Positions 27,464 through 36,161 of a stretch of DNA of 64,000 nt are shown here, in pieces. The stretch spans positions 1,997,541 through 2,061,540 of the forward strand of contig NZ_JAGFPK010000001.1 of assembly GCF_017599385.1 (NCBI RefSeq), in the 5' to 3' direction. Made by a program: the position numbers and the translations under genes. How positions within the stretch are numbered: the first letter of the stretch is position 1; every line of letters starts with the position of its first letter. The notes below the pieces were generated by a model that had not been told where the DNA came from, did no database searches, and was given only the letters and a program-made list of their open reading frames with translations. The stretch is from Ciceribacter sp. L1K22 (GTDB lineage: Bacteria > Pseudomonadota > Alphaproteobacteria > Rhizobiales > Rhizobiaceae).

Positions 27464-27591
27464 CAACCGTTTCCGGACTTTACTTTTACCTAGGCCTTGG
27501 CGATGACAGGATTATGAAGACGGCGCAGGGTTGCCGTCCGTTCGCCGGTTTGTGATATCCAGACCGGCTCGTCCTGTGGAGACCAGGTAAG

Positions 27592-29394
27592 ATGACGGAA
27601 GCCGTCGATCCGGTGCCGCGCGCCTTTCTGGGCGTCGAACGTTCGGTCACCGGGCGCCGGTGGACGTCGCGTGCCGACCAGGCCGCGCAGAACCGGGCGC
27701 TGGCGATGACCCAGGTTCACGGAATTCCGGAACTCGTCGCGCGTGTTCTTGCCGGTCGCGGCGTCGGCGTCGACGAGGCGCCGGGTTTTCTCGATCCGAC
27801 GCTCCGCTCGCTGATGCCCGACCCGTCGCGCCTGACCGATTGCGAGGCAACCGCCGAACGGCTGGCCGAGGCGGTGGAAAAGGGCGAAAGGATCGCCATC
27901 TTCGGCGACTACGATGTCGACGGCGCGGCCTCGTCCGCCTTGATGTTCCGCTTCCTGCGGCACTTCGGCGTGACCGCCGAGATCTACATTCCCGACCGCA
28001 TCTTCGAAGGCTACGGACCGAACCCGACCGCGATCGGCCAGTTGATCGACCGCGGCGCGCAACTGATCGTGACGGTCGATTGCGGCTCGACCAGCCACGA
28101 GTCGCTGGCGGTTGCCGCCGAACGGGGCGTACCGGTGCTTGTCATCGACCACCACCAGCTCGGCCACGAGCTGCCGCCCTGTCTGGCGCTCGTCAATCCC
28201 AACCGCGAGGACGACCTGTCGGGCCAGGGCCATCTCTGTGCTGCCGGTGTCGTCTATCTGGTGCTTGTGGCGACGCTGCGCCGGCTACGACAGAAGGCGC
28301 ACCAAATGGCGGCGAGCATGGATCTGCTGTCGCTGCTCGATCTCGTGGCGCTCGCGACCGTCTGTGACGTGGTGCCGCTGAAGGGGCTGAACCGCGCCTA
28401 TGTGGTGAAGGGCCTGATCGCCGCCCGCCACCAGCAGAACGCCGGGCTTGCGGCGCTTCTGAAGGTTGCCGGCATCGGCGGTCCCGTAACCCCCTATCAT
28501 TTCGGCTTCCTCGTCGGTCCGCGCATCAATGCCGGCGGCCGCATCGGCGACGCAGCACTCGGCAGCCGCCTGCTGACGGTCGACGACGCCGCTTCGGCCG
28601 AGGAGATCGCCAACCGGCTCGACGAATTGAACCGGGAACGGCAGGCGATGGAAACGGTGATGCTGCAGGAGGCGGAGGCCGAGGCGTTGGCCGAATACGG
28701 CAATGCCGAGGGTGCTGCGATCATCGTGACGGCGCGCGAGAACTGGCACCCTGGAATCGTCGGACTGCTCGCCGCGCGGCTGAAGGAACGCTTTCAACGC
28801 CCGGCCTTCGCCATCGCCTTCGATCCCAATGGCAAGGGCACCGGCTCCGGTCGCTCGATCAGCGGTTTCGACCTTGGCCGCGTCGTGCGCGCCGCCGTCG
28901 ACGAGGGGCTGCTGGTGAAGGGGGGAGGCCATGCCATGGCGGCGGGGCTGACGGTGGAAAAAGCGAAGCTCGGAGCGCTACGCGCCTTCTTCGAGGAGAA
29001 GGCGGAGCGCCAGGTGAGCGAGCTCGTGGCAGGCCAGACGCTGAAGATCGACGGCGCGCTCGGCGCGTCCGGCGCGACGCTCAATCTCGTCGACACGCTG
29101 GAAACGGCCGGACCCTACGGATCGGGCCATCCGCAACCGGTCTTCGCGCTGCCCGCCCATCGCGTCCGCGATGCAAGGCCCGTCGGCACGACCCATGTGA
29201 AGGTGACGCTGGAGGGCCAGGACGGCTCCCGCCTCGACGGCATCGCCTTCCGCGTCGCCGACACCGACCTCGGCACGCTCCTGCTCGCCTCCCGCGGCAA
29301 CCTTCTGCATGTCGCAGGCTCGCTGAGCGCCGATCTCTGGCAGGGATCAAGACGCGTGCAACTGCGCGTGACGGACGCTGCACCGGCAGGGTGA
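27592..29394 (+). CDS. recJ: Single-stranded-DNA-specific exonuclease RecJ
   Basis: A 600-aa 5'-3' ssDNA exonuclease of recombination and mismatch repair. The DHH phosphoesterase motifs are intact: FGDYDVDGAASSALM, TVDCGS, VIDHHQLGHELPP and a LVALATVCDVVPLKG segment. A DHHA1 domain (FAIAFDPNGKGTGSGRSISG, then VKGGGHAMAAGLT) and a C-terminal OB-like region follow. The ATG is preceded by GGAGACC. Downstream is the tRNA-Glu gene on the opposite strand. Confidence 0.95.
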   Translation: MTEAVDPVPRAFLGVERSVTGRRWTSRADQAAQNRALAMTQVHGIPELVARVLAGRGVGVDEAPGFLDPTLRSLMPDPSRLTDCEATAERLAEAVEKGERIAIFGDYDVDGAASSALMFRFLRHFGVTAEIYIPDRIFEGYGPNPTAIGQLIDRGAQLIVTVDCGSTSHESLAVAAERGVPVLVIDHHQLGHELPPCLALVNPNREDDLSGQGHLCAAGVVYLVLVATLRRLRQKAHQMAASMDLLSLLDLVALATVCDVVPLKGLNRAYVVKGLIAARHQQNAGLAALLKVAGIGGPVTPYHFGFLVGPRINAGGRIGDAALGSRLLTVDDAASAEEIANRLDELNRERQAMETVMLQEAEAEALAEYGNAEGAAIIVTARENWHPGIVGLLAARLKERFQRPAFAIAFDPNGKGTGSGRSISGFDLGRVVRAAVDEGLLVKGGGHAMAAGLTVEKAKLGALRAFFEEKAERQVSELVAGQTLKIDGALGASGATLNLVDTLETAGPYGSGHPQPVFALPAHRVRDARPVGTTHVKVTLEGQDGSRLDGIAFRVADTDLGTLLLASRGNLLHVAGSLSADLWQGSRRVQLRVTDAAPAG

Positions 29395-29423
29395 TATGTC
29401 TTTTCGTTTTGAAGAAAGAGAAG

Positions 29424-29498
29424 TGGCACGCCCTAGGGGAGTCGAACCCCTCTTCCCAGAATGAAAATCTGGTGTCCTAACCGATAGACGAAGGGCGC
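29424..29498 (-). tRNA. tRNA-Glu (TTC anticodon)
   Basis: A 75-nt cloverleaf with encoded CCA: acceptor GCGCCCT / AGGGCGT with G73, D-arm GTCT..GGAC, anticodon stem CCAGA / TCTGG around the loop TTTTCAT (anticodon TTC, reading GAA/GAG) and T-arm AGGGGTTCGACTCCCCT. The first acceptor pair is G-U. Identical to the copy at 36162-36236. Confidence 0.95.
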
Positions 29499-29518
29499 GT
29501 GCGCTTCGTGGTGGCGCC

Positions 29519-29547
29519 CTTATAGTCAGGGCTTGACGTTCCCGCAA
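29519..29547 (-). promoter_or_regulatory. Promoter of tRNA-Glu copy 1
   Basis: On the minus strand TTGCGG (29542-29547) and TATAAG (29519-29524) are separated by 17 bases and end 20 bases before the mature tRNA, a good sigma-70-type arrangement. The same promoter occurs in copy 2. Confidence 0.7.
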
Positions 29548-29647
29548 GCGCAAAAAACGCGTTTTTCATCTTCTTGGCATCTTCTTCATAGGCCTTGCCG
29601 GAGCGGCCGAGAGGCCTGGGTCATCGGCTATCGACAGGAGCAGTCTC

Positions 29648-29655
29648 TGTATACA
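29648..29655. promoter_or_regulatory. Candidate GntR operator 1 (TGTATACA)
   Basis: Perfect 8-base palindrome TGTATACA, upstream of the GntR gene. FCD-type GntR regulators (VanR-like) bind palindromes centred on GTATAC. Repeated occurrence only around this gene and its neighbour supports function. Confidence 0.5.
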
Positions 29656-29721
29656 TCCTGTATCCTGGAGGCTTGACCTGGTGGGTAGGGCGGCGCGTGG
29701 ACAAATTCTTCGAATTGGCTA

Positions 29722-29729
29722 TGTATACA
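29722..29729. promoter_or_regulatory. Candidate GntR operator 2 (TGTATACA)
   Basis: Second perfect TGTATACA, 74 bases from operator 1 (about seven helical turns) and 59 bases before the GntR start. The spacing would allow looping or cooperative autoregulation. Confidence 0.5.
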
Positions 29730-29787
29730 GAGGCGACTGTCGGCGCGGCGCGTAGACAGTCGGCGACGGACCGGTGGGAGGGTCGGA

Positions 29788-30525
29788 ATGGCGAAGGAAG
29801 AGGGCGGCAATACGCACGCGACGCGCACGGTGATCGAGTTGCGCAAGAAAATCCTGTCCGGCGAACTGCCGGGCGGCACGCGGCTTTTGGAGGTGCCGCT
29901 GGCCGAGGAGCTCGAAATCTCGCGCACCCCGCTCAGGGATGCCATGTCGCGCCTGGCGGAGGAGGGGCTGCTGGAGCGCGGCCGCAGCGGCGGTTTCGTC
30001 GTCCGCCGCTTCACCATTGCCGACGTGATCGATGCGATCGAGCTCAGAGGCGTGCTGGAAGGCACGGCTGCGCGCCTTGCCGCTGAACGGGGCGTGCGCG
30101 CCTCCGCGCTGGCCAGCCTGCAGGATATCGTCAACAGGCTCGATGCCTGCGTCGGCCAGTGGCCGAACGAGGTCGATTTCGAAGGCTATGCGGCACTGAA
30201 CGCCAGGTTTCACAAGGCACTGGCGGAGCTGCCGGGCAGCGACGTACTGGCGCGTGAAATCGAGCGCGCGTCGCGGCTGCCGTTTGCCTCGCCGTCCGCC
30301 TTCGTGCCGGACCGGGCCGACAATGCCGCCTTCAGCAGGTCGCTGCATGTGGGCCAGTCCGAGCACCGTGCGATTGTCGCGGCCATCGCAGCGCGGGAAG
30401 GATCGCGAGCCGAAGCAATCGCCCGCGAACACGCTCGCGCCACACGGCAGAACCTCGAGCATGCGCTCGGCGGCGATGCGAGCCTCTTCTACCGCGTGCC
30501 GAGCCTGGCGCTCGTGGTCAACTGA
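29788..30525 (+). CDS. GntR-family regulator, FCD subfamily
   Basis: A 245-aa DNA-binding regulator. Residues about 10-75 are the GntR winged helix (VIELRKKILSGELPGGTRLL, LAEELEISRTPLRDAMSRLA). The remaining residues form an all-helical FCD ligand domain with likely metal-binding residues in LNARFHKALAEL and a VGQSEHRAIVAAI motif. GGGAGG precedes the ATG. The three TGTATACA palindromes around it and before the demethylase gene suggest it controls itself and that gene, as VanR does for vanillate genes. The inducer is presumably a methoxylated aromatic or a product, but that is inference. Confidence 0.85.
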   Translation: MAKEEGGNTHATRTVIELRKKILSGELPGGTRLLEVPLAEELEISRTPLRDAMSRLAEEGLLERGRSGGFVVRRFTIADVIDAIELRGVLEGTAARLAAERGVRASALASLQDIVNRLDACVGQWPNEVDFEGYAALNARFHKALAELPGSDVLAREIERASRLPFASPSAFVPDRADNAAFSRSLHVGQSEHRAIVAAIAAREGSRAEAIAREHARATRQNLEHALGGDASLFYRVPSLALVVN

Positions 30526-30600
30526 GGGCGCCTTGACCGTGCGGCTTGACTCAAGGTGAGGTGAAAACCCTCTTGCGCATGGTCGCGTCTTGATGCAGTA

Positions 30601-30610
30601 ATGTATACAT
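30601..30610. promoter_or_regulatory. Candidate GntR operator 3 (ATGTATACAT)
   Basis: A perfect 10-base palindrome containing the same TGTATACA core, 29 bases before the demethylase start codon, where a bound repressor would block transcription. A weaker copy (TGTATACC, 30722-30729) lies inside the coding sequence. Confidence 0.55.
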
Positions 30611-30638
30611 TCAACGAAGGCCTTTGGGAGGAGAAACC

Positions 30639-32048
30639 ATGGCAACGTCCAGTCTGGAAGCGGTAATCAAGGATTCCGGCAATGCGGTACGCATGCTGCG
30701 TAATTCGAGAATCGGCATGTATGTATACCCGGTGGTGGCGCCGGAATTTTCCAACTGGCGCGTGGAGCAGCAGGCCTGGCGCGACGGCGCGGTCCTGTTC
30801 GACCAGTCGCACCACATGGACGAACTGATCGTCGAAGGTCCGCAGGCCGAGGAATTCCTCAGCCACCACGGCATCAACTCGTTTGCCAACTTCGATCTCA
30901 ACCGGGCCAAGCACTTCGTTCCGGTGACCCCGGCCGGCCATGTGATCGGCGACCACATCATCTTCCGCGAACGCCAGGACAAGTTCATCCTCGTCGGACG
31001 CGCGCCGACCTCCAACTGGCTTCTGTTCTGCGCCGCCTATGGCAAGTGGAACGTCCGCATCAAGCATGACCCGCGTTCGCCGTCGCGCCCCGAAGGCGAA
31101 CGCGTCCTGCGCACCCACTACCGCTACCAGATCCAGGGTCCGGAAGCCCCGAAGATCTTCGAGAAGATGAATGGCGGACCGATCCCCGACATCAAGTTCT
31201 TCCATGTCGACTGGATCAACATCGGCTCGAAGAAGGTGCAGGCGCTGCGCCACGGCATGTCGGGTGCTCCGGGCCTCGAAATCTGGGGTCCGTATGAGGA
31301 CAAAAACTACATCCTCTCCTGCATCCTGCAGGCAGCCAAGGACGCGGGCGTCGATCTCGTCCGCTGCGGCAGCCGCGCCTATTCCACCAACACGCTGGAA
31401 TCCGGCTGGATTCCGTCGCCGCTGCCGGGCATCTATACCGGTGACGGCATGCTGGCCGAATACCGCCAGTGGCTCGGTGCCGACTCCTACGAGGCGGCTG
31501 GCTCCATTGGCGGCTCGTATGTCTCCGACAATATCGAGGATTACTACGTCAACCCGTTCGAACTCGGCTATGACTTCTATATCGGCTGGAAGAAGTCCGA
31601 CTTCATCGGCAAAGCAGCGCTCGAGAAGATGAAGGGTGCAAATAACCGCAAGAAGGTCACCTTCGAGTGGAACCGCGAGGACGTGCTGAAGGTCATCGCG
31701 TCGGGCTTCGAGGACGGCATTCCCTACAAGTGGATCGACTTCCCGCAGCCGAACTATGCCTCCACCAGCGCCGACATGGTCATGCGCGACGGCAAGATGG
31801 TCGGCATGTCGATGTTCAACGGCTATTCCTACAACGAGCGCTGCGTGCTGTCGCTCGGCGTGGTCGACCAGTCGGTGCAGGAAGGCGACGTTCTCACCAT
31901 GCTGTGGGGCGAGCCGGAAACGACAGGCAAGACGTCTACGGAGAAGCACCGGCAGACGGAAATCCGCGTTCGCGTCTCTCCCACGCCCTATGCGCGCCAG
32001 GCCCGCGAGAGCTACGCCGAGAGCTGGCGCACGAAGAAGAACGCCTGA
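30639..32048 (+). CDS. ligM: Tetrahydrofolate-dependent O-demethylase (LigM/DesA-like)
   Basis: A 469-aa cytoplasmic enzyme of the GcvT (aminomethyltransferase) fold. Its length and segments (FDQSHHMDELIVEGPQAEEF, TPAGHVIGDHIIFRERQDKF, ESGWIPSPLPGIYTG) fit the LigM/DesA group that moves the methyl of methoxyaromatics such as vanillate or syringate onto tetrahydrofolate. DMSP demethylase DmdA is a more distant relative. GGGAGGAG precedes the ATG at 30639. Downstream purU and a metF-like gene would recycle the methyl-THF, the same partnership seen around LigM in Sphingobium. The true substrate cannot be read from sequence. Confidence 0.75.
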   Translation: MATSSLEAVIKDSGNAVRMLRNSRIGMYVYPVVAPEFSNWRVEQQAWRDGAVLFDQSHHMDELIVEGPQAEEFLSHHGINSFANFDLNRAKHFVPVTPAGHVIGDHIIFRERQDKFILVGRAPTSNWLLFCAAYGKWNVRIKHDPRSPSRPEGERVLRTHYRYQIQGPEAPKIFEKMNGGPIPDIKFFHVDWINIGSKKVQALRHGMSGAPGLEIWGPYEDKNYILSCILQAAKDAGVDLVRCGSRAYSTNTLESGWIPSPLPGIYTGDGMLAEYRQWLGADSYEAAGSIGGSYVSDNIEDYYVNPFELGYDFYIGWKKSDFIGKAALEKMKGANNRKKVTFEWNREDVLKVIASGFEDGIPYKWIDFPQPNYASTSADMVMRDGKMVGMSMFNGYSYNERCVLSLGVVDQSVQEGDVLTMLWGEPETTGKTSTEKHRQTEIRVRVSPTPYARQARESYAESWRTKKNA

Positions 32049-32077
32049 TCCCGACGATCTTACATTGATGTGATCGA

Positions 32078-32102
32078 TCCGGGCCGCCCGATGCGGCCCG
32101 GA
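32078..32102. terminator. Hairpin after the demethylase gene
   Basis: Arms 32078-32087 and 32093-32102 form a 10-bp perfect stem (TCCGGGCCGC) with a 5-base loop, 30 bases after the stop codon. There is no T-tract, so read-through into purU is possible. Confidence 0.4.
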
Positions 32103-32271
32103 CCATGCCTCCCGCGCGGCGCCGGGCGGCGATGGTGTCCGCCCGAACTGAGGCGGTCGCGCCGACAGTTGAGATGAGACGGGACGGGCCGCGGCAGCGG
32201 ATGTGCGACCGGCCGCGCTTGTTCGGCGGGATCTGGAGCTCTTTGCCTGCGCGACAATTTTCGAGGACATG

Positions 32272-33120
32272 ATGAGCAAGCATGTGCTGACACTGCATTG
32301 CGTCAACCGGCCGGGGATCGTCTCCGCCGTCACCACCAGCCTCTTCAACGCCGGCGGCGACATTCACGAGGCGCAGCAGTTCGACGACCAGGAGACCGGC
32401 CGCTTTTTCATGCGTGTCGCATTTTCGCTCGGCGGGACGGTGGAGCCGTTGCGCCGGGCGCTGGACGGCGAGCTGTCGCGCTTCGACCTGACATGGACGC
32501 TGCGCGCCGCCGACGAGAAGCGCAAGGTGCTGATCCTCGTCTCCAAATTCGATCACTGCATGGGCGATCTGCTCTACCGCATGCGCATCGGCGAACTGAA
32601 CATGGAGTGCGTCGGGATCGTGTCCAACCATCCGAGTTCGGCGCTGAACCTGACACTGCACAATGGTCTGCCCTATCATCATCTGCCGATCACACCGGCG
32701 ACCAAGACCGAGCAGGAAGCGCGGATCAGGGCGGTGATAGAAGAGAGCGGCGCCGAACTCGTCGTGCTCGCCCGCTACATGCAGATTCTCTCCGACGAGA
32801 TGTCGGCTTATCTTGCCGGTCGCTGCATCAACATCCATCACAGCTTCCTGCCCGGCTTCAAGGGCGCCAAGCCCTATCACCAGGCGCACGAGCGGGGCGT
32901 GAAGATGATCGGCGCGACGGCGCACTATGTGACCGGCGATCTCGATGAAGGGCCGATTATCGCCCAGGACGTGGAGACCGTGACGCATCAGGACACGCCG
33001 GATGACCTCGTCCGTAAAGGCCGCGACATCGAACGCCGCGTTCTGGCACGCGCCGTTTCCTATCATCTGGAAGATCGTGTGTTGTTGAACGGTCGTAAAA
33101 CGGTTGTTTTCGGACGGTGA
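32272..33120 (+). CDS. purU: Formyltetrahydrofolate deformylase
   Basis: A 282-aa enzyme hydrolysing 10-formyl-THF to formate and THF. An N-terminal ACT domain ([20 protein letters not shown]) precedes the formyltransferase-like hydrolase domain with catalytic pattern [19 protein letters not shown] and [18 protein letters not shown] use the ATG at 32272 because GAGGA lies 4 bases before it; the ATG one codon earlier is too close. In this neighbourhood it would discharge one-carbon units arising from O-demethylation and regenerate free THF. Confidence 0.92.
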   Translation: MSKHVLTLHCVNRPGIVSAVTTSLFNAGGDIHEAQQFDDQETGRFFMRVAFSLGGTVEPLRRALDGELSRFDLTWTLRAADEKRKVLILVSKFDHCMGDLLYRMRIGELNMECVGIVSNHPSSALNLTLHNGLPYHHLPITPATKTEQEARIRAVIEESGAELVVLARYMQILSDEMSAYLAGRCINIHHSFLPGFKGAKPYHQAHERGVKMIGATAHYVTGDLDEGPIIAQDVETVTHQDTPDDLVRKGRDIERRVLARAVSYHLEDRVLLNGRKTVVFGR

Positions 33121-33175
33121 GACGGGAGGTCTACCCCATGCAGACATCGGCACATTTTGAACGAGGAGGCCGGAC

Positions 33176-34096
33176 GTGCGCAGCTTGTTGAAACGTTTTA
33201 CCGAGGGCAGCAAGGCCGCGGCGCCGGAACAGCCGTCGCTGGGCGACATCGTGTCAGGTTATTCCATCGAGGTGATGCCGCGAACCGCCGCGAAGGTCGA
33301 GGATTTCCGGGCGCTACTGCCGAAGGGCACGCGGGTCTACATCGCCCATATCGAGGGTACGCCGATCGAGGACATGGTCGCGACCGCCAAGCGCATCGCC
33401 GGTGAAGGCTACCCGGTCATGCCGCATTTCCCGGCCCGCATCATCGACAGCGCTGCTGTTCTTGAGGACTGGATCAAGCGATACCAAGGCGAGGCGGGTG
33501 TCGACCAGGCGCTTCTGCTCGGCGGCGGCGTGTCGGTTCCGGCCGGCAGCTTCGACAATTCCATGCAGATGCTGGAAACCGGCCTGTTCGATCGCCACGG
33601 CTTCAAGCGTCTGCATGTCGCCGGCCACCCGGAGGGCAACAAGGACATCGACAAGGACGGATCGTCGAAGGTGGTCGACGAAGCCTTGCAGTGGAAGCAG
33701 AAGTATTCAGAGCGCACCGACGCCGAGATGGCGATCGTTACCCAGTTCGCCTTCGACGCCGAGCCGATCATCGCCTGGGATCGTCGTCTGCGCGCCGCCG
33801 GCATCACGCTGCCGATCCATCTCGGCATCGCCGGTCCCGCCAAGCTGCAGACCATGCTGAAATTCGCCGTCGCCTGCGGCGTCGGGCCGTCGCTGAAGGT
33901 TTTGCAGAAGCGCGCCATGGATCTCACCAAGCTGATGCTGCCCTATGAGCCGACGGAGGTGTTGACCGACATGTCGGCCTATCTGGCGACCGAGAAGGAC
34001 AGCCTGATCGAACAACTGCACTTCTTCCCGCTGGGCGGCATTTCGGCCTCGACCGACTGGGCCAACGCGCAGGTGGATGGAAAGCCGGCGGAATAA
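33176..34096 (+). CDS. Methylenetetrahydrofolate reductase-like protein
   Basis: A 306-aa TIM-barrel protein of the MetF superfamily (YSIEVMPRTAAKVEDFRALL, VYIAHIEGTP, PHFPARII, LLLGGGVSVPAGSFDNSM, a RLHVAGHPEGNKDID segment, TQFAFDAEPIIAWDRRL). It would interconvert methyl- and methylene-THF using FAD, completing the route from the O-demethylase's methyl-THF. It starts with GTG after an ideally placed AGGAGG. It diverges from the biosynthetic metF consensus, so a dedicated catabolic paralogue is likely. A strong terminator follows, closing the operon. Confidence 0.8.
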   Translation: MRSLLKRFTEGSKAAAPEQPSLGDIVSGYSIEVMPRTAAKVEDFRALLPKGTRVYIAHIEGTPIEDMVATAKRIAGEGYPVMPHFPARIIDSAAVLEDWIKRYQGEAGVDQALLLGGGVSVPAGSFDNSMQMLETGLFDRHGFKRLHVAGHPEGNKDIDKDGSSKVVDEALQWKQKYSERTDAEMAIVTQFAFDAEPIIAWDRRLRAAGITLPIHLGIAGPAKLQTMLKFAVACGVGPSLKVLQKRAMDLTKLMLPYEPTEVLTDMSAYLATEKDSLIEQLHFFPLGGISASTDWANAQVDGKPAE

Positions 34097-34118
34097 ACCG
34101 CGGCCGCGGCATGAAACA

Positions 34119-34152
34119 AAGGCGGCAGGGCATCACCCTGCCGCCTTTTTCA
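34119..34152 (+). terminator. Rho-independent terminator of the demethylation operon
   Basis: Perfect 10-bp stem GGCGGCAGGG (34121-34130) with its complement (34136-34145), loop CATCA, followed by five T. The AAA before the stem also allows use by the convergent RTX gene. Confidence 0.92.
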
Positions 34153-34183
34153 TTTGTCGCGTCTTCGATCCCGTATCGGTCGA

Positions 34184-34993
34184 TCAGAGAATGAAGTCGC
34201 CCTTGGAGAGCGTCACGGCGTCATCGAGATGAATGGCGAAGTCGGCGACCTTGTCGCCGTTGACGTCGCCATAGATATAGGTGTCGGACGCCTTCTTCTC
34301 GTAGCGAAGGTCGCCGGACCTGCCGGTGAAGGCCTTGGTGCCGATGAAGCTGAAGCCCTGGTTGCCGGAAATGTTGGTGTTCGCGTCGATCCCGGCCAGG
34401 TCGATGGTGTCTGCGCTGGTGAAATCGTAGATCGTGTCGCGTCCCGAAGAAGAAACAGTGCTGTCGGCACGCGACTTGAAGATGAACGTGTCGCTGCCGC
34501 TTTCGCCGTAGAGCTTGTCGCGGCCGGCCCCGCCGGTGATCTTGTCGTTACCGCTGCCGCCATAGAGGCTGTCATTGCCGCCATTCCCGAGAATGGTGTC
34601 GTTGCCGGCGTACATGCGTATGAAGTCAGTCGCGTTGCCGCCCTTGAAGGTATCGTTGCCGCTCAGCACGCTCGCCATCAGCTTCACGTCGTCTGCGGTC
34701 GATGTGGTGCGTGCGGCGGCGACGATCTTCGTGGCGGCGAGGGAAAAGCTTTCCAGCGCGAACACCTTGGTGCTGCCGCTGAGCCCGGCATAGCTGGTGA
34801 TCGTTCCGGCGATCGGCTCGCCCTGCGAATTGTAGCGGAAACCGGTGCCCCGGAACTCGTCCGCGGCACCGCCACCGTAATTGGCGCGGAAAAGGGTGCT
34901 GGTCGAGGTGAACGAATTCGCTTCGTAGAGGTAGCTGAAATTGATGTCCCTGATATCGAGACCAAAGCGGGAACTGACGGTTATCTTGGCCAC
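34184..34993 (-). CDS. RTX calcium-binding protein, likely type I secreted
   Basis: A 269-aa protein with no signal peptide. Residues about 111-171 are RTX nonapeptide repeats of the GGxGxDxLx type (GNDTFKGG, YAGNDTILGNGGNDSLYGG, SGNDKITGGAGRDKLYG, ESGSDTFIF), which fold on calcium outside the cell. The C-terminal 90 residues (DTIYDFTSADTIDLAGIDAN, GDKVADFAIHL) resemble the peptidase M10 serralysin C-terminal / secretion region. The N-terminal 100 residues are unassigned. The GTG at 34993 is chosen because AGGGAGG lies just upstream. A PrsDE-like exporter is encoded at 5.8-8.9 kb and may secrete it. Confidence 0.8.
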   Translation of the reverse strand: MAKITVSSRFGLDIRDINFSYLYEANSFTSTSTLFRANYGGGAADEFRGTGFRYNSQGEPIAGTITSYAGLSGSTKVFALESFSLAATKIVAAARTTSTADDVKLMASVLSGNDTFKGGNATDFIRMYAGNDTILGNGGNDSLYGGSGNDKITGGAGRDKLYGESGSDTFIFKSRADSTVSSSGRDTIYDFTSADTIDLAGIDANTNISGNQGFSFIGTKAFTGRSGDLRYEKKASDTYIYGDVNGDKVADFAIHLDDAVTLSKGDFIL

Positions 34994-35116
34994 GGGTGCC
35001 TCCCTGAATGCGTATAGAAACGCGCCATCGCTATAGCGCAACAAGCGCTTTTTCAACCGGAGATTAGAGGGGCAAACGCCACCCGCTGGCCCATTGTTGG
35101 GGATACCTGCGCGCGC

Positions 35117-35935
35117 TCAGATCGCCAGTCCGAGCCCGGCGAGATAGGCGGCGGAGGCGGGGATCTTGCTGTGGTCGCGCAGCTCGATGATCAGGCGCGG
35201 GCAACTGTCGGTCTCGCTAAGCGCCGCAAACACGCTGTGCCAGAGAATGCTGCCTTCCCCGAGGCTCCAGTGCCGGTCGCCATAACCGTCCGCATCCTGC
35301 AGATGCACGTGCTTCAGCCGCGCGCCGGCAATGCGGATATAGTGGTCGACCGGCGGAGCGCCCGTCGAACCGTGGGCATAGTGGGCGTGTCCGGTGTCGA
35401 CCGAGACAGAGACGGCCGGAGAGTTGAAGCTGTCGGCGAGCGCGATGCGCTGAGCCGGGTCCTTGTCCTCGATGTTCTCGATCACGAGTTCGCAGCCGAT
35501 GTCCTCGGCCCGCTTCACCGCCGCGCCGATGGTCTGGTGGCAGCGTTCGATGATGGCGTAAAACTCTTTCCGCTCGTTCAGGATGTGGTTGTAGGACCAG
35601 GCCGTGAACGGGCTGTGGATCACCATGTGGGTGGCGCCGAGCGCCTCGCAGACGGAAAGGCCCTGGTCGATCCGTCGGGTGGCGACCGCACGCACGTCCG
35701 GGTCCTCCGAATCGATTGTGAAGCCCCAGAAGGGGCCGTGGATGCCGACCCTGCCGGTATGTCCGTCGAGCAGCCTTTTCGCCTGCTCGACCCGAGGCAT
35801 CCAGTCGCCGTTCAGCACATCGGCCATGACGAAGTCCTGCAGTTCCAGATCTCGCTGATGTGCGATCAGCCAGTCGCGGTGAAGCTCGAGGCTTTTCAGC
35901 GTCATGGCGGCGCCGACGACGGGCAGGGTGGTCAT
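35117..35935 (-). CDS. Sugar phosphate isomerase/epimerase-like TIM barrel protein
   Basis: A 272-aa protein of the AP_endonuc_2 / xylose-isomerase-like TIM-barrel superfamily. Metal-ligand regions are visible: VGIHGPFWGFTID, GATHMVIHSPFTAWSYNH, ELVIENIEDKDPA (Glu), SVDTGHAHYAHG (Asp, His) and KHVHLQDADGYGDRHWSLGE (His, Asp). Substrate is unknown; such proteins act on sugars, inositols or hydroxypyruvate. GGAG precedes the ATG at 35935. It lies between the RTX gene and the second tRNA-Glu. Confidence 0.75.
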   Translation of the reverse strand: MTTLPVVGAAMTLKSLELHRDWLIAHQRDLELQDFVMADVLNGDWMPRVEQAKRLLDGHTGRVGIHGPFWGFTIDSEDPDVRAVATRRIDQGLSVCEALGATHMVIHSPFTAWSYNHILNERKEFYAIIERCHQTIGAAVKRAEDIGCELVIENIEDKDPAQRIALADSFNSPAVSVSVDTGHAHYAHGSTGAPPVDHYIRIAGARLKHVHLQDADGYGDRHWSLGEGSILWHSVFAALSETDSCPRLIIELRDHSKIPASAAYLAGLGLAI

Positions 35936-36161
35936 GCTGGGCTCCGATCGTATCTGGATGGCCTTCGCGAAAGCGCCGGCGGAGAGGATACATGCGGACC
36001 GGTGGAACAAGAGGGAGACCGGCGCGCGCACGCTGCCGGACGGATTACATCACCTGTATGACATCAGGATTTCGCCACCGTTAAACCGGTGTGAAAACAA
36101 TTTGTCCCGAGCGCCATGTGCCGCCGGTGGTCTATACTTGGAGAATGTACGGAAGAAGAAG

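Larger units (their letters stand above)
29421..29555. repeat. Direct repeat copy 1 containing tRNA-Glu and its promoter
   Basis: This 135-base segment is identical to 36159-36293 (offset 6738). It spans the complete tRNA-Glu gene and about 57 bases of upstream sequence including the promoter. The match stops within a few bases on either side, so the duplicated unit is exactly one transcription unit. Confidence 0.9.

Noticed and set aside
30639..32048. Calling the GcvT-fold enzyme the glycine-cleavage T protein or sarcosine oxidase
   Set aside because: The length (469 aa), the purU/metF neighbours and the regulator fit the LigM/DesA group better; gcvH and gcvP are absent.
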